Part shown: piece after piece, positions 9,867 through 19,434 of the stretch
Numbering within the stretch: the first letter of the stretch is position 1
How the letters are laid out: every line of letters begins with the position of its first letter
Assembly: GCF_001441165.1 (NCBI RefSeq)
Contig: NZ_CP013126.1
Location: 1,021,551 to 1,085,550, forward strand
Direction of reading: 5' to 3'
Source of the DNA: Acidipropionibacterium acidipropionici
Lineage (GTDB): Bacteria; Actinomycetota; Actinomycetes; Propionibacteriales; Propionibacteriaceae
DNA: 64,000 bases
Notes under the pieces: model-generated
What the model saw: the letters and a program-made list of their open reading frames with translations, nothing else
Databases searched by the model: none
What the model was told of the DNA's origin: nothing
Position numbers and translations under genes: made by a program

Positions 9867-10646
9867 TCAGGACAGGGCGCGGGTGATGAGATCGGCCACC
9901 GAGTCCACCACCAGGTCGCACTGCTCCTTCACGTCGTCGGGGGCGTGGGGAAGGGTGGCGGAATGGTCAGCGACGGCGTGCATCGGCAGGTCGTTCCACG
10001 AGTCGCCGATCGTGTACACCTCCCCGTGGCCGGGCAGGAAGTCCGCGAGAAGACGGGTCAGGCCGGTGCCCTTGGTGGCCCCGGCGGGGACGACGTCGAT
10101 GAAGAACAGGTTGCGGTGGATCTCCGCCCGCCCGGCGCACAGGGTGTGCAGACGGGTCTCGACGCGGGCCCGCACCTCGTCGTCGGGGATCGCGATCGGC
10201 ATTCCGAACAGGTCGCGGCCGTCGAGATCTTCGACGCCGGCGCGGCCCGCCCACGGGGCGACCCGGAAAGGGCTGCCGTCAGGGCGCGTCAGGGCGGGGG
10301 TGAGCACGGCGTAGTCCCGGTCGATGGTGGAGGCCATCAGCATGGCCGGCTCTCCCCGCAGCAGATCGGCAACCTCCTCCAGCAGCCCGGCCTCGATCGG
10401 CGTCGAGTCGATGACGTTGAGGTCGGCGTCGGCCACGACCGCACCGCTGAAGGCGATCGCGTGATCGGGCCCGGGCAGCGCGTTGCCCCTCAGGGCCTCC
10501 GCGACGGCCTGCAGGGAACGGCCCGTGTTGATGACGAGGGTGTTGCCCGCGGCGGTCCAGCGCGCGAGGGCGGCGGAGTCGGCCGAGCTGACGCCCCCCT
10601 CGAAGAGCAGAGTTCCGTCGAGATCGGTGGCCAGGACCTTCTTCAT
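9867..10646 (-). CDS. HAD-superfamily hydrolase (Cof/class II type)
   Basis: A 259-residue putative phosphatase. Motif I is DLDGTLLFEGG (residues 8-18, nucleophile and acid Asp), motif II is the T of VINTGRS, and motif IV is GDSWNDLPMH near residue 212. The class II cap lies between. Cof-type enzymes dephosphorylate sugar phosphates or flavin-pathway intermediates; nothing in the neighbourhood fixes the substrate. ATG 10646 follows directly on the start of the protein family (MKKVLATDLDGTLL). Confidence 0.85.
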   Translation of the reverse strand: MKKVLATDLDGTLLFEGGVSSADSAALARWTAAGNTLVINTGRSLQAVAEALRGNALPGPDHAIAFSGAVVADADLNVIDSTPIEAGLLEEVADLLRGEPAMLMASTIDRDYAVLTPALTRPDGSPFRVAPWAGRAGVEDLDGRDLFGMPIAIPDDEVRARVETRLHTLCAGRAEIHRNLFFIDVVPAGATKGTGLTRLLADFLPGHGEVYTIGDSWNDLPMHAVADHSATLPHAPDDVKEQCDLVVDSVADLITRALS

Positions 10647-10674
10647 GACCAGATCATCTCAGCCGGGCATCGCC

Positions 10675-11018
10675 TCAGCCGAGAAGCGGGAATCCGTGCA
10701 GCGGACCTTGAACTCGGAGCACCTGGCGGGGCACGTACTCCGCGATGGTCAGCGCCACGACCTCCGCCGCCCCCGAGATGTCGTCGACCAGACGCCGGGC
10801 CTCGGGGATCGTCTGGCCCCCATCGCGACGGGGACGGTGGCGGTCGGGCCGTCGTGGGAGGGAAGGACGGCCTCCAGCACCGTCGTGCCGACCGCGTATC
10901 CCCGGCGGAGATCCTCGTGGGGAATATCGCCGGCGAATTCGTGGATGCTGGAGGTCCCCGCACCCTGCCACTGCGGCCACACCAGACGCAGGTGGATTCC
11001 GGATCCCGAGGTACTCAC
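10675..11018 (-). pseudogene. Arginase/agmatinase-family remnant, frameshifted and truncated
   Basis: GTG 11018 opens a frame reading IHLRLVWPQWQGAG, then RRGYAVGTTVLEAVLP and DGPTATVPVAMG, which resembles the N-terminus of actinobacterial arginase-family proteins. At a run of five Gs (about 10823) the similarity moves to another frame (GGQTIPEARRLVDDIS, then ALTIAEYVPRQVL) and ends at a stop near 10675. The entire metal-binding catalytic core (GGxHS, DAHxD, SxDxD) is missing. This is a decayed gene that fills most of the gap between the HAD gene and gpsA. Confidence 0.6.
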
Positions 11019-11097
11019 GACATGCTCCCGTCCCAGGATGACCTGTTCAGCCTTTCACGACTGGCCCGGCCCCCAGGAGTCTTCCGGTCGCCCCGGA

Positions 11098-11175
11098 CTG
11101 CGATTCTCGACGAGACCACCCCGGGTCCGGCGATCAAGGTGGCGTGATGACGTTCGACTTCGTCGAGAATCGCAG
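11098..11175. repeat. 16-bp inverted repeat with 46-base spacer
   Basis: CTGCGATTCTCGACGA at 11098-11113 and its exact complement at 11160-11175. Arm and spacer sizes resemble the pairs at 1421-1576, although the sequence differs. It lies past the end of gpsA, where the transcript would terminate. Confidence 0.65.
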
Positions 11176-11263
11176 CTCCCTCCGGCCGGGCACCGCAAAA
11201 ACGCGCCGCCGCCCGCCCACCTGCGGGTGGACGGGCGACGGACTCGGTGTGCCGGGAGACGGA

Positions 11264-12307
11264 TCAGGGCTTGACGGGCTTCACCGCCGCGGCGACCGCG
11301 CCGTAGACGTCGTCGACGCCGCCTGCCAGGATTCTGGCGACGGTGTGCAGCAGTGGCAGGTCGTCGGCGCCGCAGCCCGCCTGGTGGGCGAACTTCACTG
11401 CGAGCGGGGCCGCCGGGTAGCCCTCGACGGTCTGCTCGAGGCGGTTCATCTCGGCCAGCGCCTCGTCGGGCCTCTCGCCCTTGCCCAGACGCACCCCGTA
11501 GACCTTGTTGCGGCCCGACAGGCCGGTGACCTCGAGGTCGCCGACCCCGGCGAGGCCGTAGGGGGTGTCGGGATCGCCGCCCACCTCGGCCACCAGCAGC
11601 GACATCTCCCGGATCGCCTGGGCGAAGGAGGCCGCCTTGAGGTTGTGGCGCGGCACCCCGGTGGACTCCCCCAGCCCGTCGGCGATGCCCAGTGCGATCG
11701 CGAAGACGTTCTTGAGGGCGGCGCACAGTTCCACGCCGGTCTCGTCGTCGCTGGGGCGGACGCCGTAGGTGTCGGTGGCGACGTCACGGGCCAGCCGCTC
11801 GGCGGTCGGGTAGTCCTTGGAGGCGTAGATGGTGGCGGTCACCTCGCCGGCCCCGCACTCGTTGGCCTTGACCGGGCCGCCGATGGCCACCAGCGGAGGC
11901 AGGTCGACGCCCTTGCCGGCGGCGATCGTCCGGATGGCCTCGGGCAGCAGGCGGATCCGGCCGTCCGGATCGGTCCAGAATCCCTTGGAGGTGAGGCACA
12001 GCGCCTTCACCCCGCCGATGTGGGGCAGGGCCATCTCGGTCACCTTGGGCAGGCCCTCGGAGGTCACGGCGATGTCGACGACGTCGGCGCCCTCCAGGGC
12101 CTCGGCGAGCTGGTCCGAGCGGAAGGTCTTGATGCCCGGTGCCGCCTCGACGTTGATGCGGGGATGCGGCCTGCCGGCCTCGATGGCGTCCAGCAGGTGA
12201 TCGTCGAGCCAGGTGCCCCACAGGTGGACCTCCCAGCCGGACTCGATGAGCGGCTTGCACAGCGCGGAGCCCATGGCGCCCGCGCCCAGAACGGTGAAGA
12301 TCGGCAT
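11264..12307 (-). CDS. gpsA: NAD(P)-dependent glycerol-3-phosphate dehydrogenase family
   Basis: A 347-residue Rossmann-fold dehydrogenase interconverting glycerol 3-phosphate and dihydroxyacetone phosphate. The N-terminal dinucleotide motif is VLGAGAMGSALCKPL; the catalytic-domain signature ELCAALKNVFAIALGIADGL carries the conserved lysine; GGPVKANEC and GLAGVGDLEVT also match GpsA. It differs from housekeeping GpsA in the substrate-binding region, and its position 14 bases after a carbohydrate kinase gene suggests a catabolic role in a polyol pathway, for example handling DHAP or a related ketose phosphate. ATG 12307; the pair is clearly one operon. Confidence 0.8.
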   Translation of the reverse strand: MPIFTVLGAGAMGSALCKPLIESGWEVHLWGTWLDDHLLDAIEAGRPHPRINVEAAPGIKTFRSDQLAEALEGADVVDIAVTSEGLPKVTEMALPHIGGVKALCLTSKGFWTDPDGRIRLLPEAIRTIAAGKGVDLPPLVAIGGPVKANECGAGEVTATIYASKDYPTAERLARDVATDTYGVRPSDDETGVELCAALKNVFAIALGIADGLGESTGVPRHNLKAASFAQAIREMSLLVAEVGGDPDTPYGLAGVGDLEVTGLSGRNKVYGVRLGKGERPDEALAEMNRLEQTVEGYPAAPLAVKFAHQAGCGADDLPLLHTVARILAGGVDDVYGAVAAAVKPVKP

Positions 12308-12321
12308 GACTCTCTCCTACC

Positions 12322-13905
12322 TCAACTTTCGACCTTGGGCGACTGGGGCTTGGTGCTCGGGTAGCGCTCCGAGAGGATGTGCAGGTCCTCGAAGACGTCC
12401 TGGAGCTGCGGGTAGAGGCGGCGCTGGACGGCCGCGACGTCCTTGTACTGGTCGTGCAGGGAGAGGTCGGGCTCGGTGGTGTCGCCGAAGTGGGCCATCG
12501 CCTGGGCGGAGGTGGCGACGTCGTTGGAGCCGCCCGAGCCGTGGGCGCCGATGGCGGCCATCGCCAGGACGGCGGCACCCAGTGCCGAGATCTCGTCCTG
12601 GACGCAGGTGGTGATGGGCAGGCCGGCGGTGTCGGCCATGATCTGGCGCCAGAGCTTGGAGCGGGTGCCCCCGCCCATGGCGCGCAGAGTGGTGATCTTC
12701 GTGCCGGTGCGCCTCTCGATCGAGTCGAGGTTGGAGCGCATCTCGAAGCCGATCGACTCGAGGATGGAGCGGTACATGTGGGCACGGGAGTGGGTGCCAC
12801 GCCAGCCGACCACCGCACCGCGGGCGACCGGGTTCCAGAACGGGGACTGGACGGCGTTCCAGTAGGGCAGGGTGATGAGGCCCTCGCAGCCCGGCGGGAT
12901 GGCGGCGGCCGCCTCGTCGAGGGCCGGATCCGGTTCGCCCAGCAGCTTCGGGTCACCGAGGGCCTCACGGAACCAGCCGGCCAGGTAGGAGCCGGAGGAC
13001 TGCAGCACCTCGAAGACGTACTCGCCGGGGATGCCGGAGACCAGGGTGCGCACCCCGGAGTCGTAGGCGTAGGTGGGCGATTCGACGCCGGCGTTCACGG
13101 CGGTGCCCAGGTTGAGGTAGGCGATCTCGGGGTTGATGGCGGCCGCACCGATGCCGGCGGCCTGGCCGTCGCCCAGTCCGGCGACCACCGGGACCGTGTG
13201 GGGCAGCCCCCAGGCCTCGACGAGTTCGGGCTTGAGGTCGGCGACCGGCTGGGCCGGTGGGACGAGTTCGGCCATCTGGTCGGCTCGGACGCCGGCGATG
13301 TCGAGCAGCTCGTCGGCCCAGGTGCGGTTCTCGATGTCGAAGAGGCCCAGGGAGTCGGCGGAGGCCTCGGAGGTGGCCCAGCGGCCGGTGAGCTGGAAGG
13401 TGATGTAGCCGCCGACGTCGATCACCTTGTCGGCGCCCTCGAGGACGCCGGGCTCGTTCTCCTTGACCCAGGTCATCTTGTAGATGGCGGGGGTGACGCC
13501 GGCGGGCTTGCCGGAGAGCTGGTGGACGTGCTCGGAGCCGTAGCGGCGGATCTGGTCGGTGGCGCGGCCGTCGAGCCACAGGATGCCGTTGCGCTGGGGG
13601 GTGCCGTCGTCGGCGAAGGGGGCGAAGGACTCGCGCTGCTGGGTGATGCCGATGGCGCCGATGCGCTCCTTGTCGGCGGGGCTGAGGCGGGAGAGCACCT
13701 CGCCGATGGTGTCGCGGGAGGTCTCCCACCAGCGGATCGGGTTGTGCTCGTACTGGTCCATCGCCGGGGTGTGGAGCTGGATCTCGCGTTTGGCGGTCTC
13801 CCAGACGTTGCCGTCGACGTCGACGACGATCGCCTTGGTGGAGGTGGTGGACGAGTCGAGGGCGACGACGAGGGGGCCCTCGGTGCTGCGTGTCTGTGGT
13901 GCCAT
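12322..13905 (-). CDS. FGGY-family carbohydrate kinase
   Basis: A 527-residue sugar or polyol kinase with the ASKHA fold. Phosphate-1 motif LDSSTTSTKAIVVDVDG near residue 15, ITQQRES, the substrate region DGRATDQIRR, VPVVAGLGDGQAAGIGAA with the catalytic Asp, LGTAVNAG, and the adenosine motif MGGGTRSKLWRQIMAD. Related to xylulo-, glycero- and erythritol kinases; the exact substrate cannot be assigned. ATG 13905 has GAAGGAC upstream. It lies 124 bases downstream of the PTS IIA gene on the same strand and may belong to the same polyol operon. With gpsA, it could form a kinase-dehydrogenase route for a non-PTS polyol. Confidence 0.85.
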   Translation of the reverse strand: MAPQTRSTEGPLVVALDSSTTSTKAIVVDVDGNVWETAKREIQLHTPAMDQYEHNPIRWWETSRDTIGEVLSRLSPADKERIGAIGITQQRESFAPFADDGTPQRNGILWLDGRATDQIRRYGSEHVHQLSGKPAGVTPAIYKMTWVKENEPGVLEGADKVIDVGGYITFQLTGRWATSEASADSLGLFDIENRTWADELLDIAGVRADQMAELVPPAQPVADLKPELVEAWGLPHTVPVVAGLGDGQAAGIGAAAINPEIAYLNLGTAVNAGVESPTYAYDSGVRTLVSGIPGEYVFEVLQSSGSYLAGWFREALGDPKLLGEPDPALDEAAAAIPPGCEGLITLPYWNAVQSPFWNPVARGAVVGWRGTHSRAHMYRSILESIGFEMRSNLDSIERRTGTKITTLRAMGGGTRSKLWRQIMADTAGLPITTCVQDEISALGAAVLAMAAIGAHGSGGSNDVATSAQAMAHFGDTTEPDLSLHDQYKDVAAVQRRLYPQLQDVFEDLHILSERYPSTKPQSPKVES

Positions 13906-14029
13906 GGTCCTTCACTTCTCTGTGGGTCGGAACTGTGCGGTCGGACAGGGGTCCACGCCGACCGGGGAGATCGCGACGCACATGGTCGCGACAAGGGCCG
14001 ATCGGCGTGAGTCCACGATATTGCAGTTC

Positions 14030-14500
14030 TCAGGACTTGCCGAGACCCAGCTTTCCTGAGGCCAGTGCCGCGATCTCGTCGGGTGACGTCGAGGCTCGCA
14101 GCGACGCCATGAAGTCGGCATCCTGGATGGCCTTGATGACCTGTTGGAGAACCGTCAGGTGCTGTCCCGAGCCGCCTAGAGCCAACATGATGACGACGTC
14201 GACGGGGATCTCAGTGTCATCGGTCCCGGCCATCTCTCGGAACCCCACCGGGGAACTGAGGGTCGCTATCGAGATAGCGTCGGAGATGACGTGCTCGGCA
14301 TCCGTGTGCGGAATCGCCACACCGCCGTTGATCGGGATTCCGGTCGGGAAGGTCTTCTCCCGCTCCACGAGCCCCTGCAGGAATGACGGCCTGGTCCTCC
14401 CGCACTCGCCCAGGGTGCCGGCCATCATCGCGAACAGGTCGTCGCGACTCCTGGCGTCAACACCGACATGGACCAGCTCCGGGCCAATCAGCTCACTCAT
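14030..14500 (-). CDS. PTS galactitol-type IIA component
   Basis: A 156-residue cytoplasmic phosphocarrier of the fructose/mannitol-type IIA fold. The phosphorylated histidine is in GVAIPHTDAEHV, preceded by REKTFPTGIPI. It accepts phosphate from HPr and passes it to IIB. AGGAGG precedes ATG 14500. It is the downstream member of the dehydrogenase-IIB-IIC-IIA operon read from 17228. Confidence 0.88.
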   Translation of the reverse strand: MSELIGPELVHVGVDARSRDDLFAMMAGTLGECGRTRPSFLQGLVEREKTFPTGIPINGGVAIPHTDAEHVISDAISIATLSSPVGFREMAGTDDTEIPVDVVIMLALGGSGQHLTVLQQVIKAIQDADFMASLRASTSPDEIAALASGKLGLGKS

Positions 14501-14580
14501 CGGTTGAATCCTCCTGTGACGTTCCAGCTGTTCATTCCCTCAGCCCCACGGGGATTCCGTGGGGCCAGTCGGGATGCCGA

Positions 14581-15837
14581 TCAGAAGATGCGGTGCAGCA
14601 CCGAGATGATGACGTTCGGGAGGTTGTAACCGAAGAATGCATCGGTGACCTCGCCGTTCACCTTGATTCCCGTGGCATGCATCATCGCCGTCGCCTCTGG
14701 AGCGAACACGCTCGTTCCCCACTCTACGAAGAACAAGAAGATCGCGGAGATGATGATCGTGCGGAACATGTTGCCCTTGCTGGCCAGGCAGATCATCGGG
14801 ATCATGTACACGATAACTGTGAGCATTCCGACCGGGAAGTAGTTCATCCCCGGGATAATGAATGCGAAGGCGATCGACAGCGGGATCATGAGCACGGTGG
14901 TGGTGATGGCGGCGGGATCTCCCAGGGCCAGGGCCACGTCCATACCGATGTTGAGCTCGCGCTCCGAGCCATCCTTGTTCTTGCCAAGGTGGCGCTTCAT
15001 GAACGTCTTCGCACCCTCTCCGACGGTGGACAAGCCCTCCATCATCACCGCAACCATGCGAGGCAGCAGCACCAGCACGGCAGCGATGCCCATGCCCATC
15101 ACGAGCACTCCCTGCCAGGACTGGCGGGTCATGAGGCCTAGGAAGACGCCAACGATGAGGCCGATGAACGCCGTGTCACCGAAGAATCCGAGCTTCTCGC
15201 CAACCTTCTCCATCGAGATGTCGATCTTCTTCACCCCAGGGATCCGGTCAAAGATCCAGTTGAACCCGATGGCGATCGGCCAGGCCGAGGTGATGAAGGA
15301 CAGCGTCGAGCACGTGGTGCCGGTCAGGCCGTAGTACTCCTGCCACTTCGGCGCCACGCGCTGAGCGACGATGACGTCGATGATCGACAGGACGAGAACG
15401 GTGCCTAGGCCTACCCAGAAGTTCCCGGTCAGCGCGTAGGCAAGGGTGCCCGGGATCAGGAAGTGGATGAAGTTCCAGATGTCCACATTGAGGACGTTGG
15501 TCCACTTCAGAAGAATCATGGCCACGTTGATGAGGACCACGAGGAGAATTGCCGGGGCAGCGAATGGCACTCCGAAGGACGCGGCGCCGACGGCCGCCCA
15601 TCCGACGTCGACCGTGGTGAATCCACTGCCCATGTGTCGGTAGTACTTGATCGCGGGATCGACGGTTGCCATCAGGAAGTTGATGACGATGGAGAGCCCG
15701 GAGAACCCGATGCCGATCATCAGACCGGCTTTCAGTGATTTTCCGAATGGCATTCGGAAAATCAGGCAGAGGATGAGCATCACGATCGGCAGCATCACTA
15801 CCGCGCCTACGTCAAGGATCCCCTTGATGATTTCCAT
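14581..15837 (-). CDS. PTS galactitol-type IIC membrane component
   Basis: A 418-residue polytopic membrane protein of the EIIC-GAT family, with roughly ten hydrophobic helices. It begins MEIIKGILDVGAVVMLP and carries the family region FGVPFAAPAILL and NVDIWNFIHFLIPG. It forms the sugar channel that moves the polyol while IIB phosphorylates it. AGAAGGA precedes the ATG. Substrates of this family include galactitol, arabitol, ribitol and xylitol-like polyols. Confidence 0.9.
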   Translation of the reverse strand: MEIIKGILDVGAVVMLPIVMLILCLIFRMPFGKSLKAGLMIGIGFSGLSIVINFLMATVDPAIKYYRHMGSGFTTVDVGWAAVGAASFGVPFAAPAILLVVLINVAMILLKWTNVLNVDIWNFIHFLIPGTLAYALTGNFWVGLGTVLVLSIIDVIVAQRVAPKWQEYYGLTGTTCSTLSFITSAWPIAIGFNWIFDRIPGVKKIDISMEKVGEKLGFFGDTAFIGLIVGVFLGLMTRQSWQGVLVMGMGIAAVLVLLPRMVAVMMEGLSTVGEGAKTFMKRHLGKNKDGSERELNIGMDVALALGDPAAITTTVLMIPLSIAFAFIIPGMNYFPVGMLTVIVYMIPMICLASKGNMFRTIIISAIFLFFVEWGTSVFAPEATAMMHATGIKVNGEVTDAFFGYNLPNVIISVLHRIF

Positions 15838-15860
15838 GATTGGCTATTTCCTTCTCTGGA

Positions 15861-16163
15861 TCAGGACTCGTCGAGGACCTTGCGGCAGGCGTCGATGACC
15901 TGCTGCTTGACGGCGTCCTCGCCGATGCCGGAGATGAGACCGAAGACCTGGACCATCGGCTTGTTGAGGGGCTTGGGATAGCGGGTGGTGAGCATGATCA
16001 CGTCGACTCCGTCCTGGAGCGACGGGAGCTGCCCGACCGTGCCCTTCGTGATCTTGGCCGGGATGCCGGCCTCTTTGAGGATCTCCTTGACCTTCTCCTG
16101 GGCCACGGTCGAGGTGGCGATGCCGGATCCGCAGGCGATGAGGATCTTCACTTCACTGGCCAT
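15861..16163 (-). CDS. PTS galactitol-type IIB component
   Basis: A 100-residue phosphocarrier: P-loop IACGSGIATSTVAQEKV with the phosphorylated cysteine at residue 11. Starts at ATG 16163, seven bases after the dehydrogenase stop, with its ribosome binding site (AAGGAGCAG) inside the end of that gene. Passes phosphate from IIA to the incoming polyol. Confidence 0.9.
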   Translation of the reverse strand: MASEVKILIACGSGIATSTVAQEKVKEILKEAGIPAKITKGTVGQLPSLQDGVDVIMLTTRYPKPLNKPMVQVFGLISGIGEDAVKQQVIDACRKVLDES

Positions 16164-16169
16164 GGTGGC

Positions 16170-17228
16170 TCACTGCTCCTTCTGATTGGGCTGGAGGACG
16201 ACCTTGAGCGCCTCACCGGTTCGGGTGAGATCGATCGCCTCGTTGATGTGGCTGAGGGGGAGGACGTGGCTGACGATCTCATCAGCCGGGTATTTGGGGG
16301 AGATGGCCAGCTCGAAGGCCTTCTGCACCTGGATGCTGCTGGCGCCGTAGTGACCGTAGATCCACAGGCTCTTGTAGTGGACCATGTTGGAGTCGATCTC
16401 GGCGAGCTTCCCCTTGGGGACGCCGCCGAAGAAGACCGCAGTTCCGCCGGGACGGGCCATCTCGATCGCCTGCTGCTGTCCGGCGGTGCTCGGGTTGGCT
16501 GAAATGGCCTTGTCGACGCCTCGGCCACCGGTGAGACGCATCACCTCCGCGACGGCGTCGACCGCACTGGAGTCGATGGTGTGGTCGACACCGAAGGGGG
16601 CCGACTTCTCGAGCCTGGCGGCGTTGAGATCGATGAGGATGACCTTCGCGGCGCCCCGCAGCCTGCTGAGGATCGACAGGTTCACGCCGATCGGCCCGGC
16701 ACCCAGGATCGCAACTGTGTCGCCGAGGGTGATGTCGATGTTCTCGGCGCAGGCGTAGGTCGACGACAGCGGCTCGGCCAGGCTGGCACGCACCGGGTCG
16801 ACTCCGTCGGGCACAGCGAAGGTGGCGCCGCGTTCGACCCGCTTGGCGGTGTAGGCGATGTACTGGGCGAAGCCCCCGGGGCGCTTCACGTAGGACTCGA
16901 CGTCGATGCACTGATTGGACTGGCCGGCCCGGCAGTATTCGCACTTGAGGCAGTGGGCCTCGGGGTACACGTAGATCCGCTCGCCGATGCGGTAACGATC
17001 GACGCCGGCAGACACCTCCGCGACGGTGCCGACCACCTCGTGACCGTAGATGAAGGGGTAGTCGCCCTTCCGGGAGTCAGTCGTGAGGTTGCGGATGTCG
17101 GAGCCGCACAGCCCCACGGCCTCCACCTTCACGACGAATCCGTCATCGGGACACTCGGGCCGGGGCACCCGCTCGAAGCGGATATCTCCGGGGCCGTGCA
17201 TCACTGCGGCCTCCATGAGCTCTGCCAT
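16170..17228 (-). CDS. Zinc-dependent polyol(-phosphate) dehydrogenase, MDR family
   Basis: A 352-residue medium-chain dehydrogenase. Catalytic-zinc ligands are in LCGSDIRN and the GHEVVG motif; the structural-zinc cluster is CLKCEYCRAGQSNQC; the NAD motif is ILGAGPIGVNLSIL. It most resembles galactitol-1-phosphate or sorbitol dehydrogenases and should oxidise the PTS-imported polyol phosphate to a ketose phosphate. AAAGGAG lies seven bases before ATG 17228; the longer open frame upstream reads through the divergent promoter region. First gene of the minus-strand PTS operon and divergent from the PRD regulator. Confidence 0.88.
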   Translation of the reverse strand: MAELMEAAVMHGPGDIRFERVPRPECPDDGFVVKVEAVGLCGSDIRNLTTDSRKGDYPFIYGHEVVGTVAEVSAGVDRYRIGERIYVYPEAHCLKCEYCRAGQSNQCIDVESYVKRPGGFAQYIAYTAKRVERGATFAVPDGVDPVRASLAEPLSSTYACAENIDITLGDTVAILGAGPIGVNLSILSRLRGAAKVILIDLNAARLEKSAPFGVDHTIDSSAVDAVAEVMRLTGGRGVDKAISANPSTAGQQQAIEMARPGGTAVFFGGVPKGKLAEIDSNMVHYKSLWIYGHYGASSIQVQKAFELAISPKYPADEIVSHVLPLSHINEAIDLTRTGEALKVVLQPNQKEQ

Positions 17229-17426
17229 GCCGCAACTCCTTTGTAGATCCGGCTCGTTGCGACGATGCTGCCCGGGCCGCCGGCCGGCCGCAGTTGCATT
17301 CCTGCCAGGGTCCAGGCAGCCCTCCGGGGTCGCAGGAGTGGCACAGGGCGCTGCCACTGCGGTGGCAGGCCGCGCTTGCCCACCCCCTGGCAATCTGGGG
17401 ATGGATGCCTCGCCACTTCTCGCACA

Positions 17427-17442
17427 TATAATTTCACTAGGG
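17427..17442 (+). promoter_or_regulatory. -10 element and probable leaderless start of the PRD regulator
   Basis: A perfect TATAAT at 17427-17432 lies nine bases before GTG 17442, about where transcription would begin. No Shine-Dalgarno sequence is available for either GTG 17442 or GTG 17451, consistent with a leaderless mRNA. No clear -35. Confidence 0.5.
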
Positions 17443-19352
17443 TGTTACAAGTGATTCTCTTCTCCGAACGTCAAGCACTGCTGCTGCAGCTTCTCAGCGA
17501 GGTCGACCACGCCACTACGGGCTCGGACCTCGCCGCTCTCCTTGGGGTCAGTTCGAGGACGCTAAGATATGACATCTCTCGGATCAACGGCGTCACGAAG
17601 ATTGAAATCGTTGAGGCCACCTCAAAAGGCTACCGAATCAACCGCCCACTATACAACGACTTCCTTGCAAGAAATTCCCAGCTCGCTACCCAGTTGGATC
17701 ACCACGAACGCATCCTGCTGTACCTCCTGAGCACCCCGTCCACCGACGTCTACGACATCATGAGGGACTGCTTTCTCAGCGAATCGGTGACACGCGCAGC
17801 CCTGCAACGACTACGGGCTCAGGTGGAGTCGCACCAGTTGGAACTGCAGGTCAAAGGATCCTCCGTGCACTTGTCCGGTGCCGAGATCAGCTTCCGCCGA
17901 CTCCTCGGGGACCTGGTTCACAATGCAATGGATGTCGTGGTAGGACAAAGGGAGAAAATCAGCCGTTACCTACCCGATGTCAACCTCTCGGATGTTTCTG
18001 ATGTTCTTGCTTCTCTAACTCGTGAGCGAGACCTCGATATCGATGACATTCGTATGGATAACGCGGTCGTGAACCTTGCAATCTGCCTTCAACGAAATTG
18101 TTTTCCAATCGATTCTGAAACTGCCCCTTCGGCCGTGCTCAACCCGGTCACGAGCGAGTTGTCTGAAGCGCTCCTCGGGACCTTGGGATCGCGATTCCCT
18201 GAACGCCCCTTGTCCAGCCCTGACGAGGAATATGTGAGGGCCCTCGTCGGCGTCGCCCTCGACCCACATGCCGAGGGCACCGCCCAGGAGACGATGCGCA
18301 CCAGCGTCAGCGATGTCACCGGGCGCTGTCTCGACGAGACAATCAGCCATTTCAATCTCCAGGTGGAGAGGGAGAAGCTGTACGAGAGCGTCTCGGGCCA
18401 TGTGGAGAGACTTGCGCTCCAGACCCGTGCACTGCCGTACTTCCGCAACACGCTCCAGGAGTCGCTGAGGTCACGCTCCCCGTTCCTCTACGACGTCGCC
18501 GTCTACCTCGCCGACCGTCTCTCCAGGGCCCTCGGCATCACCTTCTCCGATGACGAGATCGGCCTGCTCGCCATCTACCTGGGCCTCTACTCGCGCCCCG
18601 TCAACGCCGATGATCACGCGGTCTCCGCGGTGGTCATCTGCCCCCGGTACCAGACCCTGCGGGACTGGCTGCTCGCCGGGCTGGTTGAGCATTTCGGCAA
18701 CCGGTTGCAGATCGTCGATCTGGTGTCGACCAAGGAGGAGGCCGACGAGCAGGACTGCGATCTGGTGATCTCCACCACTGACGAGTCCAGCCGCACCCAC
18801 CCATGCGTTCAAATCAGCGCACTGCTGTCAGATCTGGATTTCAGTGCGGTGGATGCTGCTCTCCTGCGCGCGGCCAAGGCGAAGTCCCGCGCAAGGATCG
18901 CCGAATCAGTGCGCCGCTTCCTCGACCCCGAACTGTTCTTCACTGGCGTCGCCCCGAAAGGTTCTGACGAGGCGATCGGATTCATGTGTGACGCCTTGGA
19001 GGAGAAGGGCATCGTCCCGCCCGAGTTCCGCGATTCGGTTCTGTTGCGAGAGACCTACTCACCGACCGCCTTCGCCCGACGCTTCGCCGTGCCCCATGCG
19101 ATGGACTTCCTGGCCCACCGGACGAAGGTCGCGGTCCTCATCCCGGACTCCCCCATCGGCTGGGAGTCGGCAGACATCAGCCTGGTCCTGATGCTGGCGA
19201 TCAACGGCGACGACTACGACGATTTCATCCTCTTCTACCAGCCGCTCATCAGCCTGCTGTACGACTCCCGGCTCTACTCGGAGATCCGCAAGGTGCGGAC
19301 CTTCGAGGAGTTCATGAACTTCTTGGACAACGAGCTGTCCGAGACCGAGTGA
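17442..19352 (+). CDS. PRD-containing transcriptional regulator with PTS IIB- and IIA-like domains (MtlR/LicR type)
   Basis: About 636 residues controlling the divergent PTS operon. Order: N-terminal helix-turn-helix (GSDLAALLGVSSRTLRYDISRING), two PRD modules (about residues 90-290 and 300-410; LQRLRAQVESH and YDVAVYLADRLSRALGI), a IIB-like domain starting AVVICPRYQTLRDWLLAGL that lacks the usual P-loop cysteine, and a IIA-like domain with the histidine motif RRFAVPHAMDFL. Phosphorylation on PRD and IIA histidines normally sets activity. The start is uncertain: GTG 17442 (leaderless) or 17451. The first 650 bases are noticeably AT-richer than their neighbours and use codons such as ATA and AAA, suggesting that the polyol module was acquired. 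Confidence 0.85.
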   Translation: MLQVILFSERQALLLQLLSEVDHATTGSDLAALLGVSSRTLRYDISRINGVTKIEIVEATSKGYRINRPLYNDFLARNSQLATQLDHHERILLYLLSTPSTDVYDIMRDCFLSESVTRAALQRLRAQVESHQLELQVKGSSVHLSGAEISFRRLLGDLVHNAMDVVVGQREKISRYLPDVNLSDVSDVLASLTRERDLDIDDIRMDNAVVNLAICLQRNCFPIDSETAPSAVLNPVTSELSEALLGTLGSRFPERPLSSPDEEYVRALVGVALDPHAEGTAQETMRTSVSDVTGRCLDETISHFNLQVEREKLYESVSGHVERLALQTRALPYFRNTLQESLRSRSPFLYDVAVYLADRLSRALGITFSDDEIGLLAIYLGLYSRPVNADDHAVSAVVICPRYQTLRDWLLAGLVEHFGNRLQIVDLVSTKEEADEQDCDLVISTTDESSRTHPCVQISALLSDLDFSAVDAALLRAAKAKSRARIAESVRRFLDPELFFTGVAPKGSDEAIGFMCDALEEKGIVPPEFRDSVLLRETYSPTAFARRFAVPHAMDFLAHRTKVAVLIPDSPIGWESADISLVLMLAINGDDYDDFILFYQPLISLLYDSRLYSEIRKVRTFEEFMNFLDNELSETE

Positions 19353-19434
19353 CTCTCACTCACCGCCCACAACCGCTCCGCTCGGATCCCCGACGGACCC
19401 GATCAGTCCCCAAAACCACAGAAAGAGGTTCGAC

